Both the position numbers and the translations under genes were made by a program. From Gammaproteobacteria bacterium (lineage in GTDB: Bacteria > Pseudomonadota > Gammaproteobacteria > JAGOUU01): a DNA stretch of 38,556 nt. The notes below the pieces were generated by a model that saw only the letters and a list, made by a program, of their open reading frames with translations, was not told where the DNA came from and did no database searches. The stretch spans positions 1-38,556 of the forward strand of contig JAGOUU010000011.1 of assembly GCA_018061105.1 (NCBI GenBank). The letters run 5' to 3'. Shown here piece by piece: positions 1 through 9,447 of this stretch. How positions within the stretch are numbered: the first letter of the stretch is position 1; the number at the start of each line of letters is the position of its first letter.

Positions 1-422
1 TCAGTATACTTGTAGCCTGTTTTAAAAATATTATTATCATCAATATCTTTTAACTTAACTAGTTTAGTTTTATTATATTTACTAAATAAATCTAATAAAT
101 CATAAACAAAAAGCCCTAATCTAATTAACCAAGCATGTCTAATTTTAGGATTATTAATTAAAATAAACTCAATAGGCCAAATTATATGCGGCGCCAGAGC
201 TTGTAACCTTGCTCGCTCTCTTAGGGCCGAAAAAACTAATTTAAAATCATAATGTTCTAAATAACGCAAACCACCGTGGATTAACTTAGTACTGCTGCTT
301 GATGTCCCGCTGGCGAAATCATTTTTCTCAGCTAAGAAAACTTTTAGCCCAAGTCTACTCGCTTCAGCTGCAATGCCTGCACCGTTGATTCCACCGCCAA
401 TCACAATTAAGTCATAAATCAT
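1..422 (-). CDS. glpD: Glycerol-3-phosphate dehydrogenase, N-terminal part (runs off the window)
   Basis: Reading the minus strand from the ATG at 422 gives 140 uninterrupted codons to the window edge, so the gene continues beyond base 1. The product opens with MIYDLIVIGGGINGAGIA, the dinucleotide-binding motif for FAD. It continues with a SGTSS stretch and KLIHGGLRYLE, a signature of aerobic GlpD, which oxidises sn-glycerol 3-phosphate to dihydroxyacetone phosphate at the inner membrane and passes electrons to quinone. The 104 bases before the start separate it from lpxC and show no strong ribosome binding site. It lies on the same strand as the dcw cluster but is functionally unrelated. Family assignment is confident; completeness cannot be judged. 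Confidence 0.93.
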   Translation of the reverse strand, partial: MIYDLIVIGGGINGAGIAAEASRLGLKVFLAEKNDFASGTSSSSTKLIHGGLRYLEHYDFKLVFSALRERARLQALAPHIIWPIEFILINNPKIRHAWLIRLGLFVYDLLDLFSKYNKTKLVKLKDIDDNNIFKTGYKYT

Positions 423-526
423 ATTATAAATTTTACAATAGTTTCTGTAATTATTTTAAAATAGATTATCACACTTGTTTTTTTGGGGATACTCTTCGTA
501 AATTCTTACTGAGAGCAGGGCTTGAA

Positions 527-1456
527 TTAAGCCAAAACTTCCGTGTAGGTCGCAAAACTAGGGAGCCTAAAATCTGATTTTCGATCAGATTCTTTTGAAA
601 AGTCGATAAACTCCCACGCTTGTTGATTTAATAATAATTTATTTAATAATTGATTATTTAAAGCATGGCCAGATTTATAACCCGAAAAATGACCTAGGAT
701 GCTGTACCCTAAGAGATATAAATCACCAATAACGTCTAGAACTTTATGTTTAACAAATTCATTGTTATATCTTAAGCCACCGTCGTTAACAACTGTATAG
801 TCATTTAAAACTACAGCGTTATCTAAACTTGCGCCCCGAGCTAGATTACGAGCTCGCATTGCTTCATATTCACTCATAAAGCCAAAAGTACGAGCTCTTG
901 ATATCTCTTTTACAAAAGAATTGTCAGCAAAGTCTATCTCTAAGTTTTGTAAATCTTCTTTAAACGCCGGATGATCAAAATTAATTCCAAAATTTATTTT
1001 AAAGCCATCATACGGCTCTAAACAAGCGTATTTATCACCGTTATGAATCTCAATTTTTTCTTTTATTTTTATAAATTTTTTAAAAGCATTTTGCTCTTCA
1101 ATCCCTGCTGATTGAATCAAAAATACAAAAGGACTAGCACTCCCGTCCATGATTGGGATCTCTGATGCATCAACGTTAACATAAGCATTATCAATACCTA
1201 GACCAGAAAATGCTGCCATCAGATGTTCTATAGTATAAATCTTGACATTATCTTTGCATAGCGAAGTAGATAAGGCAGTCTCCCCTACATAGTCAGGATG
1301 AGCCGGAATCTCGACCACGGGTGATAAATCAGAGCGTCTAAAAACAATACCAGTATTAACCGGCGCTGGGCTTAATACCAACTTAACTTTCTGACCAGTA
1401 TGAACTCCCACACCAGTGGCTTTAATTGTATTTTTTAAAGTACGCTGCTTAATCAT
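527..1456 (-). CDS. lpxC: UDP-3-O-acyl-N-acetylglucosamine deacetylase
   Basis: LpxC is the zinc enzyme of the committed step of lipid A synthesis in the cytoplasm. The 309-residue length is normal. The N-terminal [16 protein letters not shown] is the family opening. Zinc ligands are visible as His78 (in IEHLMAA), His237 and Asp241 (in HKVLD). Glu77 is the expected catalytic base and His264 (SGHALNN) the expected second catalytic residue, matching E. coli H79, H238, D242, E78 and H265. It is the last gene of the dcw cluster, as in many gammaproteobacteria, 129 bases after ftsZ. That gap is very AT-rich and may hold its own promoter. The ribosome binding site is weak (GGAA about ten bases before ATG). 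Confidence 0.97.
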   Translation of the reverse strand: MIKQRTLKNTIKATGVGVHTGQKVKLVLSPAPVNTGIVFRRSDLSPVVEIPAHPDYVGETALSTSLCKDNVKIYTIEHLMAAFSGLGIDNAYVNVDASEIPIMDGSASPFVFLIQSAGIEEQNAFKKFIKIKEKIEIHNGDKYACLEPYDGFKINFGINFDHPAFKEDLQNLEIDFADNSFVKEISRARTFGFMSEYEAMRARNLARGASLDNAVVLNDYTVVNDGGLRYNNEFVKHKVLDVIGDLYLLGYSILGHFSGYKSGHALNNQLLNKLLLNQQAWEFIDFSKESDRKSDFRLPSFATYTEVLA

Positions 1457-1585
1457 TAATTATGCATTCCAAAACAATTTAATATAACCAACATAATTAC
1501 ATATAATATAGTAATTATTATTAATCATTAAAGCTAAAATGTATACAAAATCTACTAACTTTCTTTATTAATATTATTAATTTTA

Positions 1586-2785
1586 TTAATTTTTTGTTTG
1601 CTCCACTTGTTTTCGTAGAAACGCTGGAATATCCAAGTAATCTAGCTCGCTATTATCTAAAGCTTTACTGCCTGAATTAGCTTGGCGTCTCATGACGGTA
1701 GGCTTATCCAAACGTTTATAGTCCATAGAGTTAGAGTTAGCGTTAGAATTAGAACTAGAGTTGTTAGAATTAGTATTCTGGTTCGAACTCGTATAATTCG
1801 TTTTAGCAGCGCTACCTGTTACATCTGTCATAACACCTAAACCAGTCGCAACAATCGTAACCCTTAACTCATTTGTCATTTCCGGATCGATTACTGTTCC
1901 CACAACAACAGTAGCATCTTGAGAAGTAAAGCTTTTTACTACTTCGCCCACTTGTTCGAACTCTCCGATTGACATATCCATACCAGCAGTAATATTTACT
2001 AATACGCCTTGCGCACCGGATAAATTAATATCTTCTAGCAGCGGGCTTGAAATTGCCATTTCTGCAGCTTCGCGGGATCTATTTTCTCCAACAGCTACTC
2101 CAGTTCCCATCATAGCCATCCCCATTTCAGCCATCACTGTTCTAACATCAGCAAAGTCAACGTTGATTAAACCCGGCCTAGTTATTAGTTCTGCTATACC
2201 CTGTACGGCACCCAATAACACATTATTAGCTGCTTTAAACGCATCTAATAAAGAAACACCCTTTCCTAAAACGCTTAATAATTTATCATTAGGAATAGTT
2301 ATTAAAGAATCAACATGTTTGCTTAACTCACCAATACCATTTTGTGCTAAGCTCATTCTTTTTGAGCCTTCAAAAGGAAATGGTTTAGTAACTACAGCAA
2401 CAGTTAATATACCCATTTCTTTGGCAATTTCTGCAAATACGGGAGCAGCTCCCGTACCTGTGCCACCACCCATACCAGCAGTAATAAAAACCATATCTGT
2501 ACCAGCTAAAATTTCTTTAATGCGGTCACGGTCTTCCAAAGCTGCTTGTTTACCAATCTCAGGATTAGCACCAGCACCAAGCCCCTTTGTAATGCCAGTA
2601 CCTAGCTGGATACGCATTTTGGCTTTAGTATGTTTTAACGCTTGAGCATCAGTATTAGCACAGAAAAATTCCACGCCTTCAATATTTGCTGATACCATGT
2701 GATCAACTGCATTACCACCGCCGCCACCAACACCAATGACTTTTATAATTGCTGATTGTGGACAGCTATCCATTAATTCGAACAT
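1586..2785 (-). CDS. ftsZ: Cell division protein FtsZ (tubulin-like GTPase)
   Basis: FtsZ polymerises on GTP into the Z-ring that organises division. The 399-residue product shows the nucleotide-binding GGGGGNAV near 20-27, the tubulin signature GGGTGTG at 106-112 and the T7 loop NVDFADVRT near 208-216, which completes the GTPase site of the next subunit. The C-terminal peptide [12 protein letters not shown] (about 381-392) is the docking site for FtsA. The linker before it (about 318-375) is low-complexity Asn/Ser. A GGGGGG ribosome binding site lies five bases before the ATG, unusually G-rich for this genome. It follows ftsA by 45 bases. Confidence 0.98.
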   Translation of the reverse strand: MFELMDSCPQSAIIKVIGVGGGGGNAVDHMVSANIEGVEFFCANTDAQALKHTKAKMRIQLGTGITKGLGAGANPEIGKQAALEDRDRIKEILAGTDMVFITAGMGGGTGTGAAPVFAEIAKEMGILTVAVVTKPFPFEGSKRMSLAQNGIGELSKHVDSLITIPNDKLLSVLGKGVSLLDAFKAANNVLLGAVQGIAELITRPGLINVDFADVRTVMAEMGMAMMGTGVAVGENRSREAAEMAISSPLLEDINLSGAQGVLVNITAGMDMSIGEFEQVGEVVKSFTSQDATVVVGTVIDPEMTNELRVTIVATGLGVMTDVTGSAAKTNYTSSNQNTNSNNSSSNSNANSNSMDYKRLDKPTVMRRQANSGSKALDNSELDYLDIPAFLRKQVEQTKN

Positions 2786-2830
2786 TTCGCCCCCCTAAAA
2801 CTTTATAACATCCTTTGTTAATATAAATAT

Positions 2831-4066
2831 TTAATTCGCTGAAAACCAAGCGCGCATGCGATTAAATACAGCTAGAAAATTATTTGAATCCTCAAAATAA
2901 GTCTCTTTATGTGCATGTTCTTGATGACAGCCATATTGCAACAACCCAACACAAGTTGAATATCCTGGGTTACTTACTACATCTGACAAACCTTTTATAT
3001 TTTGCGGTAAACCAAGACGTACCGGCATATGAAATATTTCTTCCGCTAACTCAGTGGCTCCTGGTAATAACGAGCTACCACCAGTTAAAACTACGCCAGA
3101 AGCTATTAGGTCTTCAAAACCACTACGCTTAATTTCTTCTTTAATTAATAAATATAACTCTTCATATCTAGGCTCTATAACTTCTGCTAAAGTCTTCCGA
3201 GATAATTGCTTTGACGGCCGATCTCCTACACCCGGAACATGAACTAAATCGCCAATATCAGCCAGTTGTGTTAAAGCACAACCATATTTAATTTTTAAAT
3301 CTTCAGCATTCTGCGTTGGAGTTCTAAGGGCTACAGCAATATCATTATTAACTTGATCGCCTGCAATAGGAATAACTGCAGTATGAACTATCGCGCCATT
3401 AGAAAAGATAGCAATATCTGTAGTACCACCACCAATATCTACTAAACAAACTCCGAGCTCTTTTTCGTCTTCTGACAACACAGCTTGGCTAGACGCTAAT
3501 TGTTCTAAGATTATATCATCTACTTCAAGGCCGCAACGGCGAATACATTTAATAATATTTTGAGCAGCACTTACAGCCCCAGTTACCATATGAACTTTTG
3601 CTTCTAAACGCACCCCTGACATCCCAACAGGTTCTTTAATACCATCTTGATCATCGATAATAAATTCCTGTGGTAAGATATGAATAATTTTTTGGTCAGC
3701 CGAAATAGCTACAGCACGTGCAGCATCTATAACTCGCTCTACGTCAGTATTATTTACTTCTTTGTCTCTTATCGCGACTATACCGTGTGAATTCAAGCTG
3801 CGAATATGACTACCGGCAATCCCGGTATAAACTGAGTGAATTTGGCACCCAGACATTAACTCAGCTTCTTCAATAGCCTTTTTAATTGAATTTACTGTTG
3901 ATTCGATATTAACAACAACTCCTTTTTTGAGTCCTCGGGATTTTTGGTTTCCGACACCAATGATATTAATATCTCCATTATTTGATACTTCTCCGACAAT
4001 AGCAACTACTTTAGATGTTCCAATATCTAAACCTACTATTAGTCGTTTTTCCTGTTTTTTTGACAT
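2831..4066 (-). CDS. ftsA: Cell division protein FtsA (actin-like membrane tether)
   Basis: FtsA is an actin-fold ATPase that anchors FtsZ filaments to the inner membrane and recruits later divisome proteins. The 411 residues contain phosphate 1 (LIVGLDIGTSKVVAIVGE, near 9), phosphate 2 (CLVDIGGGTTDIAIF, near 206) and the adenosine motif (GVVLTGGSSLLPG). The extreme C-terminus FNRMRAWFSAN is the amphipathic membrane-targeting helix. The start lies three bases after the ftsQ stop, so translation is probably coupled. Confidence 0.97.
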   Translation of the reverse strand: MSKKQEKRLIVGLDIGTSKVVAIVGEVSNNGDINIIGVGNQKSRGLKKGVVVNIESTVNSIKKAIEEAELMSGCQIHSVYTGIAGSHIRSLNSHGIVAIRDKEVNNTDVERVIDAARAVAISADQKIIHILPQEFIIDDQDGIKEPVGMSGVRLEAKVHMVTGAVSAAQNIIKCIRRCGLEVDDIILEQLASSQAVLSEDEKELGVCLVDIGGGTTDIAIFSNGAIVHTAVIPIAGDQVNNDIAVALRTPTQNAEDLKIKYGCALTQLADIGDLVHVPGVGDRPSKQLSRKTLAEVIEPRYEELYLLIKEEIKRSGFEDLIASGVVLTGGSSLLPGATELAEEIFHMPVRLGLPQNIKGLSDVVSNPGYSTCVGLLQYGCHQEHAHKETYFEDSNNFLAVFNRMRAWFSAN

Positions 4067-4069
4067 AGC

Positions 4070-4867
4070 TTAGGCAGTCTCCACTAATTCATTCAAACTG
4101 GTTTTAATTACAGCGCCAACAGCAAGGCCATTATTATACCGCATATCTATGTATGCAATTTTATTATCTTCAAAGCTTGTAATACTAGTTTTTTTTAACT
4201 CTTTTAACTTTAAGAAAAAACTAACAAACAGATCTGTTCGATTCAAAATATCTTTTTTCCCTAATAGAATTATTAAACCATTTGTTAACTCTAAGTACCA
4301 TGAACCTCTATTACTTAAAGAGAGTTTTTTTATTTCTATATCTATAGGTTTAATAGAAATTTTCAATTTTTCAAGTATGTCACATAGCTTCTTGGAGTTT
4401 TCTTCTTTACCTACTAGTTTAGGTAGGTTTGCACCAGATAAACGCGCTAGATTGGTCTCTAACTTATTATTTTTCAAATTATTATCTAGCGGAATAATTT
4501 CACAAGTTTGCCGCGTCATGATACCGTTATTATTCCAATATGCAAGCGGCTCATGCTCGTCAAATTTTATTCGCAGCTGATCAGGCCAGACACGAGCAAT
4601 TTTTATATCATCTATCCAATAATTTTGTTTTAACCCTAGCTTAATTCTGGCCATATCTAAATAAAAAAAATTAACTTTGCTTATATCAGCTTTTGTTAAC
4701 AAATCCTCAACTTCTTGCTCTGTAACAAACCTCATTGGTGCAAAAATCTGCACTTTATTTATAGGAAAAAACGGCCAAACTTCCTTGCTCAAAAAAACGA
4801 AAAAACTTACCGAGAACGTAACTAGCATTATAACTACAATCACTAGAATTCGCAGCATAAATTTCAT
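4070..4867 (-). CDS. ftsQ: Cell division protein FtsQ
   Basis: FtsQ is a bitopic inner-membrane protein that joins FtsB and FtsL in the divisome core. The 265-residue product has a short cytoplasmic tail and one hydrophobic helix (about 5-27). A periplasmic POTRA domain follows, beginning at FPINKVQIFAP. The WPDQLRIKFDEHEPLAYWN stretch (about 105-123) is typical of the family. Its start overlaps the end of ddlB by four bases (ATGA), implying coupling. The periplasmic domain is divergent, as is usual for FtsQ, so identity rests on topology, POTRA features and gene order. Confidence 0.93.
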   Translation of the reverse strand: MKFMLRILVIVVIMLVTFSVSFFVFLSKEVWPFFPINKVQIFAPMRFVTEQEVEDLLTKADISKVNFFYLDMARIKLGLKQNYWIDDIKIARVWPDQLRIKFDEHEPLAYWNNNGIMTRQTCEIIPLDNNLKNNKLETNLARLSGANLPKLVGKEENSKKLCDILEKLKISIKPIDIEIKKLSLSNRGSWYLELTNGLIILLGKKDILNRTDLFVSFFLKLKELKKTSITSFEDNKIAYIDMRYNNGLAVGAVIKTSLNELVETA

Positions 4868-5883
4868 GCATTTGCCTTGTCTTCAGAAACTGCTCCATGC
4901 AATTTGGCTAATTGTTTTATCGAGGCATTCATCATTATTTGCAAAACCAAAGCATCAAAACTAATTCCTATACTTTTAGCTGCTTTCGGCACTAAACTTG
5001 TGTCTGTCAATCCAGGGACTGTATTAACTTCTAGGATATAAAAATTCCCCTTTTGATCGGTAATTAAATCTACCCTACCCCAATCATGACAGCCTGTGAT
5101 CTCAAAAGCTTGTTGCGCCATTTTGCGTATCTGCTGCTCTTTTTCGTCACTTAAATCAGACGGACAATGATACAAAGTATCTTTTGTAATATATTTGGCA
5201 TCATAAGTATAAAATTCTTGTTTCGCTTCTATCCAGATACTAGGTAAAGCCTGATTATTTAAAAAACCTACAGTATACTCTTTACCAGATAACCAAGGCT
5301 CTACCATAACCCTTTCGTCATAATGTAGAGCTTCAATAATAGCTGACTCTAAATCTTCAGCCCGTTCTACTTTTGTTATTCCTTTACTGGAACCTTGTTG
5401 GACCGGTTTAATGCATAACGGCAAACCTAATTTATGCAATATCTCATCTAATAATTTCTTAGTATAATTTTTAGTAATTTTCATATCTTCAAGCACTGGT
5501 AACCTATTGGCTTTTAGTATTTGCTTTGTTCGCAATTTGTCCATACACAAAGCGCTTGCTAAAATACTAGAGCCAGTATACGGAATCTCCAGGATTTCTA
5601 ATAATGCTTGAACGGTCCCATCTTCTCCATCAATACCATGTAATGCAATAAAAACACAATCATAATTTTCAGATAATAAACGTGCGACACTGTCTCTTCC
5701 AATCCAATCAATTAAATCAACATGGCAGTTCTGTCTTTTTAGAGCATTAGCAACAGCATTGCCAGTTAGAAGAGAAACCTCACGTTCCTCTGAACGACCA
5801 CCATAAAGCACAGCTACACGTCGTAAAGCATGCACAACTTTTTTAGAATTGATAATATTGGAATTAAGATCACTATTTGCCAT
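4864..5883 (-). CDS. ddlB: D-alanine--D-alanine ligase
   Basis: Ddl is an ATP-grasp enzyme that joins two D-alanines to make the dipeptide MurF adds to the precursor. The 339-residue product has VAVLYGGRSEEREVSLLTG at the N-terminus (substrate binding), ALHGIDGEDGTVQ, and the C-terminal metal-binding EVNTVPGLTDTSLVPKA. About 20 residues precede the conserved core, slightly long but compatible. The ATG follows the murB stop by one base (TAATATG), and the gene end overlaps ftsQ by four bases. The suffix B follows its position in the dcw cluster. Confidence 0.96.
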   Translation of the reverse strand: MANSDLNSNIINSKKVVHALRRVAVLYGGRSEEREVSLLTGNAVANALKRQNCHVDLIDWIGRDSVARLLSENYDCVFIALHGIDGEDGTVQALLEILEIPYTGSSILASALCMDKLRTKQILKANRLPVLEDMKITKNYTKKLLDEILHKLGLPLCIKPVQQGSSKGITKVERAEDLESAIIEALHYDERVMVEPWLSGKEYTVGFLNNQALPSIWIEAKQEFYTYDAKYITKDTLYHCPSDLSDEKEQQIRKMAQQAFEITGCHDWGRVDLITDQKGNFYILEVNTVPGLTDTSLVPKAAKSIGISFDALVLQIMMNASIKQLAKLHGAVSEDKANA

Positions 5884-5884
5884 A

Positions 5885-6886
5885 TTATAATTTTTCTCCC
5901 ATTATTCTTACTTCAGGCTCTAAAATAATGCCAAATTTTTCTTGTACCGTTTCTTGAATCTGCAATATTAATAACTCAATGTCATTAGCGCTAGCAGTCT
6001 TATCATTAATAATAAAATTTGCATGTTTTGGTGAAATCTGAGCACCACCGATTGTAAGCCCTTTCAAACCAGCTTGATCAATAAGTTTAGCGGCAAAATT
6101 ACCCGGAGGATTCCGAAATACTGAGCCACCAGAAAATTGACCAATTGGCTGCTGGCTAGTACGCTTTTGTAATAAACTACGTATAGCCTCTTGCCCAGAA
6201 ATACTCTCATCCAAAGCCAATTGAAAAGTAGCTCTTACAAACCAATACTCTGTAATATTAAGCTTAGACTTTACTTCCGGTTTAAGGCTAGCTGTGCGAT
6301 AACTAATATCAAAATCAGCAGATGATACTTCAATAATTTTACCTAACCGATCGATAATCGAAACTCTTCTTACATACTCCCAAGTTTCAGACCCGTAACA
6401 TCCTGCATTCATAGCCAAAGAGCCACCTACTGTGCCTGGAATACCAGCCCAAAAAGCACCTTCTGGATAATTATGTTTGGCTAAAAATTTAGCTAATTTT
6501 GCACAGGCGATCCCTGCTTCACATTGAATAAGTTTACCATGACTACCTGTAGTAACTATTTCTAACTCATTTAAACCATGATTACTACCAGAATTTGTAA
6601 TAATAACCACTCCACGCAAGCCTTTATCCCGGATAAGCACATTACTACCCAAGCCTAAATAATGAATGTCTATTTTAGGCGCAAGTAAATATAAAGCTTG
6701 TAAAAAGCTTTGTAAATCAGCTAAATTTTTTGGTTTAAATAAAAGATCAGCCTTACCACCGACATGCCAAGTTGTATAATCTTGTAAGACTACGTCATGA
6801 AATAAACGATCATGAAATTGCTCTCCAAGCCCTGCAATAATTAAATCATTATGACTAAAATCATTATTACAAAAATTAAGCGACAT
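5885..6886 (-). CDS. murB: UDP-N-acetylenolpyruvoylglucosamine reductase
   Basis: MurB is the FAD enzyme that reduces UDP-GlcNAc-enolpyruvate to UDP-MurNAc with NADPH. In the 333-residue product the FAD-binding region shows TTWHVGGKADLLF, LGLGSNVLIRDKG and GIPGTVGGSLAMNAGCYG. The catalytic region shows SGGSVFRNPPGN (catalytic Ser), and the C-terminal EPEVRIMG carries the conserved Glu. The layout resembles the MurB type found inside dcw clusters rather than the E. coli stand-alone type. An AAAGGG motif lies upstream, inside the end of murC. Confidence 0.96.
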   Translation of the reverse strand: MSLNFCNNDFSHNDLIIAGLGEQFHDRLFHDVVLQDYTTWHVGGKADLLFKPKNLADLQSFLQALYLLAPKIDIHYLGLGSNVLIRDKGLRGVVIITNSGSNHGLNELEIVTTGSHGKLIQCEAGIACAKLAKFLAKHNYPEGAFWAGIPGTVGGSLAMNAGCYGSETWEYVRRVSIIDRLGKIIEVSSADFDISYRTASLKPEVKSKLNITEYWFVRATFQLALDESISGQEAIRSLLQKRTSQQPIGQFSGGSVFRNPPGNFAAKLIDQAGLKGLTIGGAQISPKHANFIINDKTASANDIELLILQIQETVQEKFGIILEPEVRIMGEKL

Positions 6887-6888
6887 TT

Positions 6889-8292
6889 TTAAGCCCTTTC
6901 TGTTAGTAATTTATCTGCAATTTGACTTATATCACCTGCTCCCTGTACAACTACAATATCATCTGACTTAATAATTATAGCTAAATTCTCAAATAAATCA
7001 TTAAAAGTATCAAAATAATAGCAAGACTTATTGCTATTATTTATTTTATTATCCAGAATTGCCTGGTGTAAATCTTTACTACTGGCACCAGCTAAAGGTA
7101 ATTCACTAGCGGCATAAACTGGCAATAAAATCAAAACATCTACCTGTGATAACACGCCCACAAACTCAGTGAATAAATCTCTAGTACGTGTATAACGATG
7201 TGGCTGATATAACATGACCAGTCGTTTTTGTGGCCAGCCTGTCCGTATCGCCGTAATAATAGCCAAAACTTCATTTGGATGGTGACCGTAATCATCAATC
7301 ATTGTAAATTTACTATCAGAGTTATCTAAGCAAATGTTTTTATAAACCTGAAATCTTCTGCCAATACCTGTAAAATTAGCTATAGCTTGTTTGATATAAT
7401 CTAACTCAATACGCTCTTCTAAGCATAACGCAGCAGTTGCTGTGGCATTCATAGCATTATGTATACCCGGTAAATCCATAGTAAGCTCAAATTTTGTATT
7501 ACTAGCGCGATGCCAGACTGTAAATCTGCTTTTGCATTCTTCTTGTTCATAATCTAATAATTGATAATCAGCATTAGCAGAACGGCCATAAGTTACAACT
7601 TGGCAGCAGATTTCTGGAATTATATCTCTAGCTACTGGATCATCAATATTAATTACCGCCATGCCATAAAATGGCAAACGCAGTAAGAAATCAATAAATA
7701 CCTGCCTTAGCTTTTGGAAATCTCCACCATAAGTTGGCATATGATCCCGATCTATATTTGTCACAACCGCAATAACAGGATTTAAATGTAGAAACGAAGC
7801 ATCACTTTCATCAGCTTCAGCAATAAAATAACTACCAGTTCCCAATTTTGCATTAGCACCAAGGCTATTTAATTTTCCGCCAATAACAAAAGTTGGATCC
7901 AAATTAGCCGTAGCCATTATACTAGCTAATAAACTCGTGGTTGTCGTCTTACCATGCGTGCCAGCAATAGCTATACCCTGACCAAACCGCATCAACTCAG
8001 CTAGCATTTCTGCTCGTCTTACAACAGGAATGCCAGCTGCTTTCGCTGCTAATAATTCCGGGTTATTCTGAGATAGAGCACTTGTAATTACCACTACATC
8101 TGAGTCTTTTATATTTTCTGCAGTATGACCTAGAGTCACTTTAATCCCTAAACCTGTTAAACGTTCAACCATTTTATTGCTTGATAAATCAGAACCAGTA
8201 ATTAAGTAACCTTGATTGTGTAATACTTCGGCTATTCCACCCATACCGGCTCCGCCAATCCCAACAAAATGGATATTTTTAATACGTCGCAT
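6889..8292 (-). CDS. murC: UDP-N-acetylmuramate--L-alanine ligase
   Basis: MurC adds L-alanine to UDP-MurNAc, the first residue of the stem peptide. The 467-residue length is normal. It shows the N-terminal Rossmann motif HFVGIGGAGMGGIAEVL, the P-loop GTHGKTTTTSLL, the NIDRDHMPTYGG segment and DDYGHHPNEV, a MurC signature. A GAAGAGG ribosome binding site sits inside the end of murG, and the two coding regions overlap by 14 bases, which suggests coupled translation. Confidence 0.97.
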   Translation of the reverse strand: MRRIKNIHFVGIGGAGMGGIAEVLHNQGYLITGSDLSSNKMVERLTGLGIKVTLGHTAENIKDSDVVVITSALSQNNPELLAAKAAGIPVVRRAEMLAELMRFGQGIAIAGTHGKTTTTSLLASIMATANLDPTFVIGGKLNSLGANAKLGTGSYFIAEADESDASFLHLNPVIAVVTNIDRDHMPTYGGDFQKLRQVFIDFLLRLPFYGMAVINIDDPVARDIIPEICCQVVTYGRSANADYQLLDYEQEECKSRFTVWHRASNTKFELTMDLPGIHNAMNATATAALCLEERIELDYIKQAIANFTGIGRRFQVYKNICLDNSDSKFTMIDDYGHHPNEVLAIITAIRTGWPQKRLVMLYQPHRYTRTRDLFTEFVGVLSQVDVLILLPVYAASELPLAGASSKDLHQAILDNKINNSNKSCYYFDTFNDLFENLAIIIKSDDIVVVQGAGDISQIADKLLTERA

Positions 8293-9409
8293 TTAACGAA
8301 ACCTCTTCACAATGTTTAATAATATTATTAGTAGCATCATACTGACTAAGTTTACGAGCTGAAGTTGCCATCTCTAATAAACGAGGACGAGCATTAATTA
8401 AATCTAATAAAACCTCTGCAAGTACCTCATGATTTAGATCATTCTGATTAATCATAAGAGCAGCCTTATGATTAACTAAATAGGCAGCATTTTTCTTCTG
8501 GTGCTCATCAGTAGCAAATGGATAAGGTATTAATATTCCCGGCAAACCCGCAGCTGCTAATTCTGCTACTGTCAACGCTCCAGCTCGAGCAATAACTAGA
8601 TCCGCCCAGGCATAAGCCTCAGCCATATTATAAATGAACGGCTCAATCTTAGCTTTTAAGCCCGCTTTAACATAATTTTCTACAGTCAGTTCATAATATA
8701 TCTGACCAGATTGGTGCCAAATCTCTGGTCTTTGGCTAACTGGCAGTTGAGCAACAGCCTTGGGAACCGTATTATTAAATATTAAAGCCCCTCTGCTACC
8801 ACCCAAGACTAACACCCGCAAAGAACCAATATGCTGCTGCCAACGTTCTGCCGGATCAGCCAAGCTCAAGATTTCTGTCCGAACAGGATTACCTGTATAA
8901 GCTAAATGTTTTTGAGAATTTTTTATTAAATCAGGAAAAGATACTAAAACTTTTCGAGAAAATTTACTTAAAATTTTATTGGTTAAACCAAAAATAGCAT
9001 TTTGCTCATGAATAACTAAAGGAACTCTGAGCAACCATGCTGCAATGCCTCCTGGCCCGCTAGCAAACCCACCCATACCAAGAACAAAGCCAGGTTTAAA
9101 TTTCAATAAAATATATAAACTATATATAACAGAAACTAAAATTCTAAACGGCGATAGCAATTTTTTTAGCCAACTTTTACCTCTAACACCCCAAACTGGT
9201 AAATAATAAATAGCAATATTATTCTTTGGTACTAAAGTAGCCTCTAGGCCTCCTTTTGTTCCTAACCAAATAATTTCATAGCCCTGTTCTTTTAAACCAT
9301 GAGCAATTTCAAGACCAGGGATCACATGTCCTCCTGTTCCCCCAGCCATGATCAAAGCACGTTTAGTAGAACCAGATTTACGTTGTGCTTTCCATGCTTG
9401 TTGCTGCAT
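8279..9409 (-). CDS. murG: UDP-GlcNAc:lipid I N-acetylglucosaminyltransferase MurG
   Basis: MurG is the peripheral inner-membrane GT28 glycosyltransferase that converts lipid I to lipid II. The N-terminal ALIMAGGTGGHVIPGLEIA is the G-loop of the family. The second domain carries LVLGGSRGALIFN, and the UDP-GlcNAc site shows IARAGALTVAELAAAGLPGI. The length of 376 is usual. The ribosome binding site is clear (GGAG eight bases upstream). About 15 residues precede the conserved core, and the start was kept because of this site. Confidence 0.97.
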   Translation of the reverse strand: MQQQAWKAQRKSGSTKRALIMAGGTGGHVIPGLEIAHGLKEQGYEIIWLGTKGGLEATLVPKNNIAIYYLPVWGVRGKSWLKKLLSPFRILVSVIYSLYILLKFKPGFVLGMGGFASGPGGIAAWLLRVPLVIHEQNAIFGLTNKILSKFSRKVLVSFPDLIKNSQKHLAYTGNPVRTEILSLADPAERWQQHIGSLRVLVLGGSRGALIFNNTVPKAVAQLPVSQRPEIWHQSGQIYYELTVENYVKAGLKAKIEPFIYNMAEAYAWADLVIARAGALTVAELAAAGLPGILIPYPFATDEHQKKNAAYLVNHKAALMINQNDLNHEVLAEVLLDLINARPRLLEMATSARKLSQYDATNNIIKHCEEVSLNATY

Positions 9410-9447
9410 TGTATCTCCAATATATTAAATATTTTATAAAATAAAAA

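Noticed and set aside
2163-2645. 160-codon plus-strand frame opposite ftsZ
   Set aside because: It is antisense to conserved ftsZ codons, has no ribosome binding site or recognisable motif, and its composition mirrors Gly/Ala-rich FtsZ.
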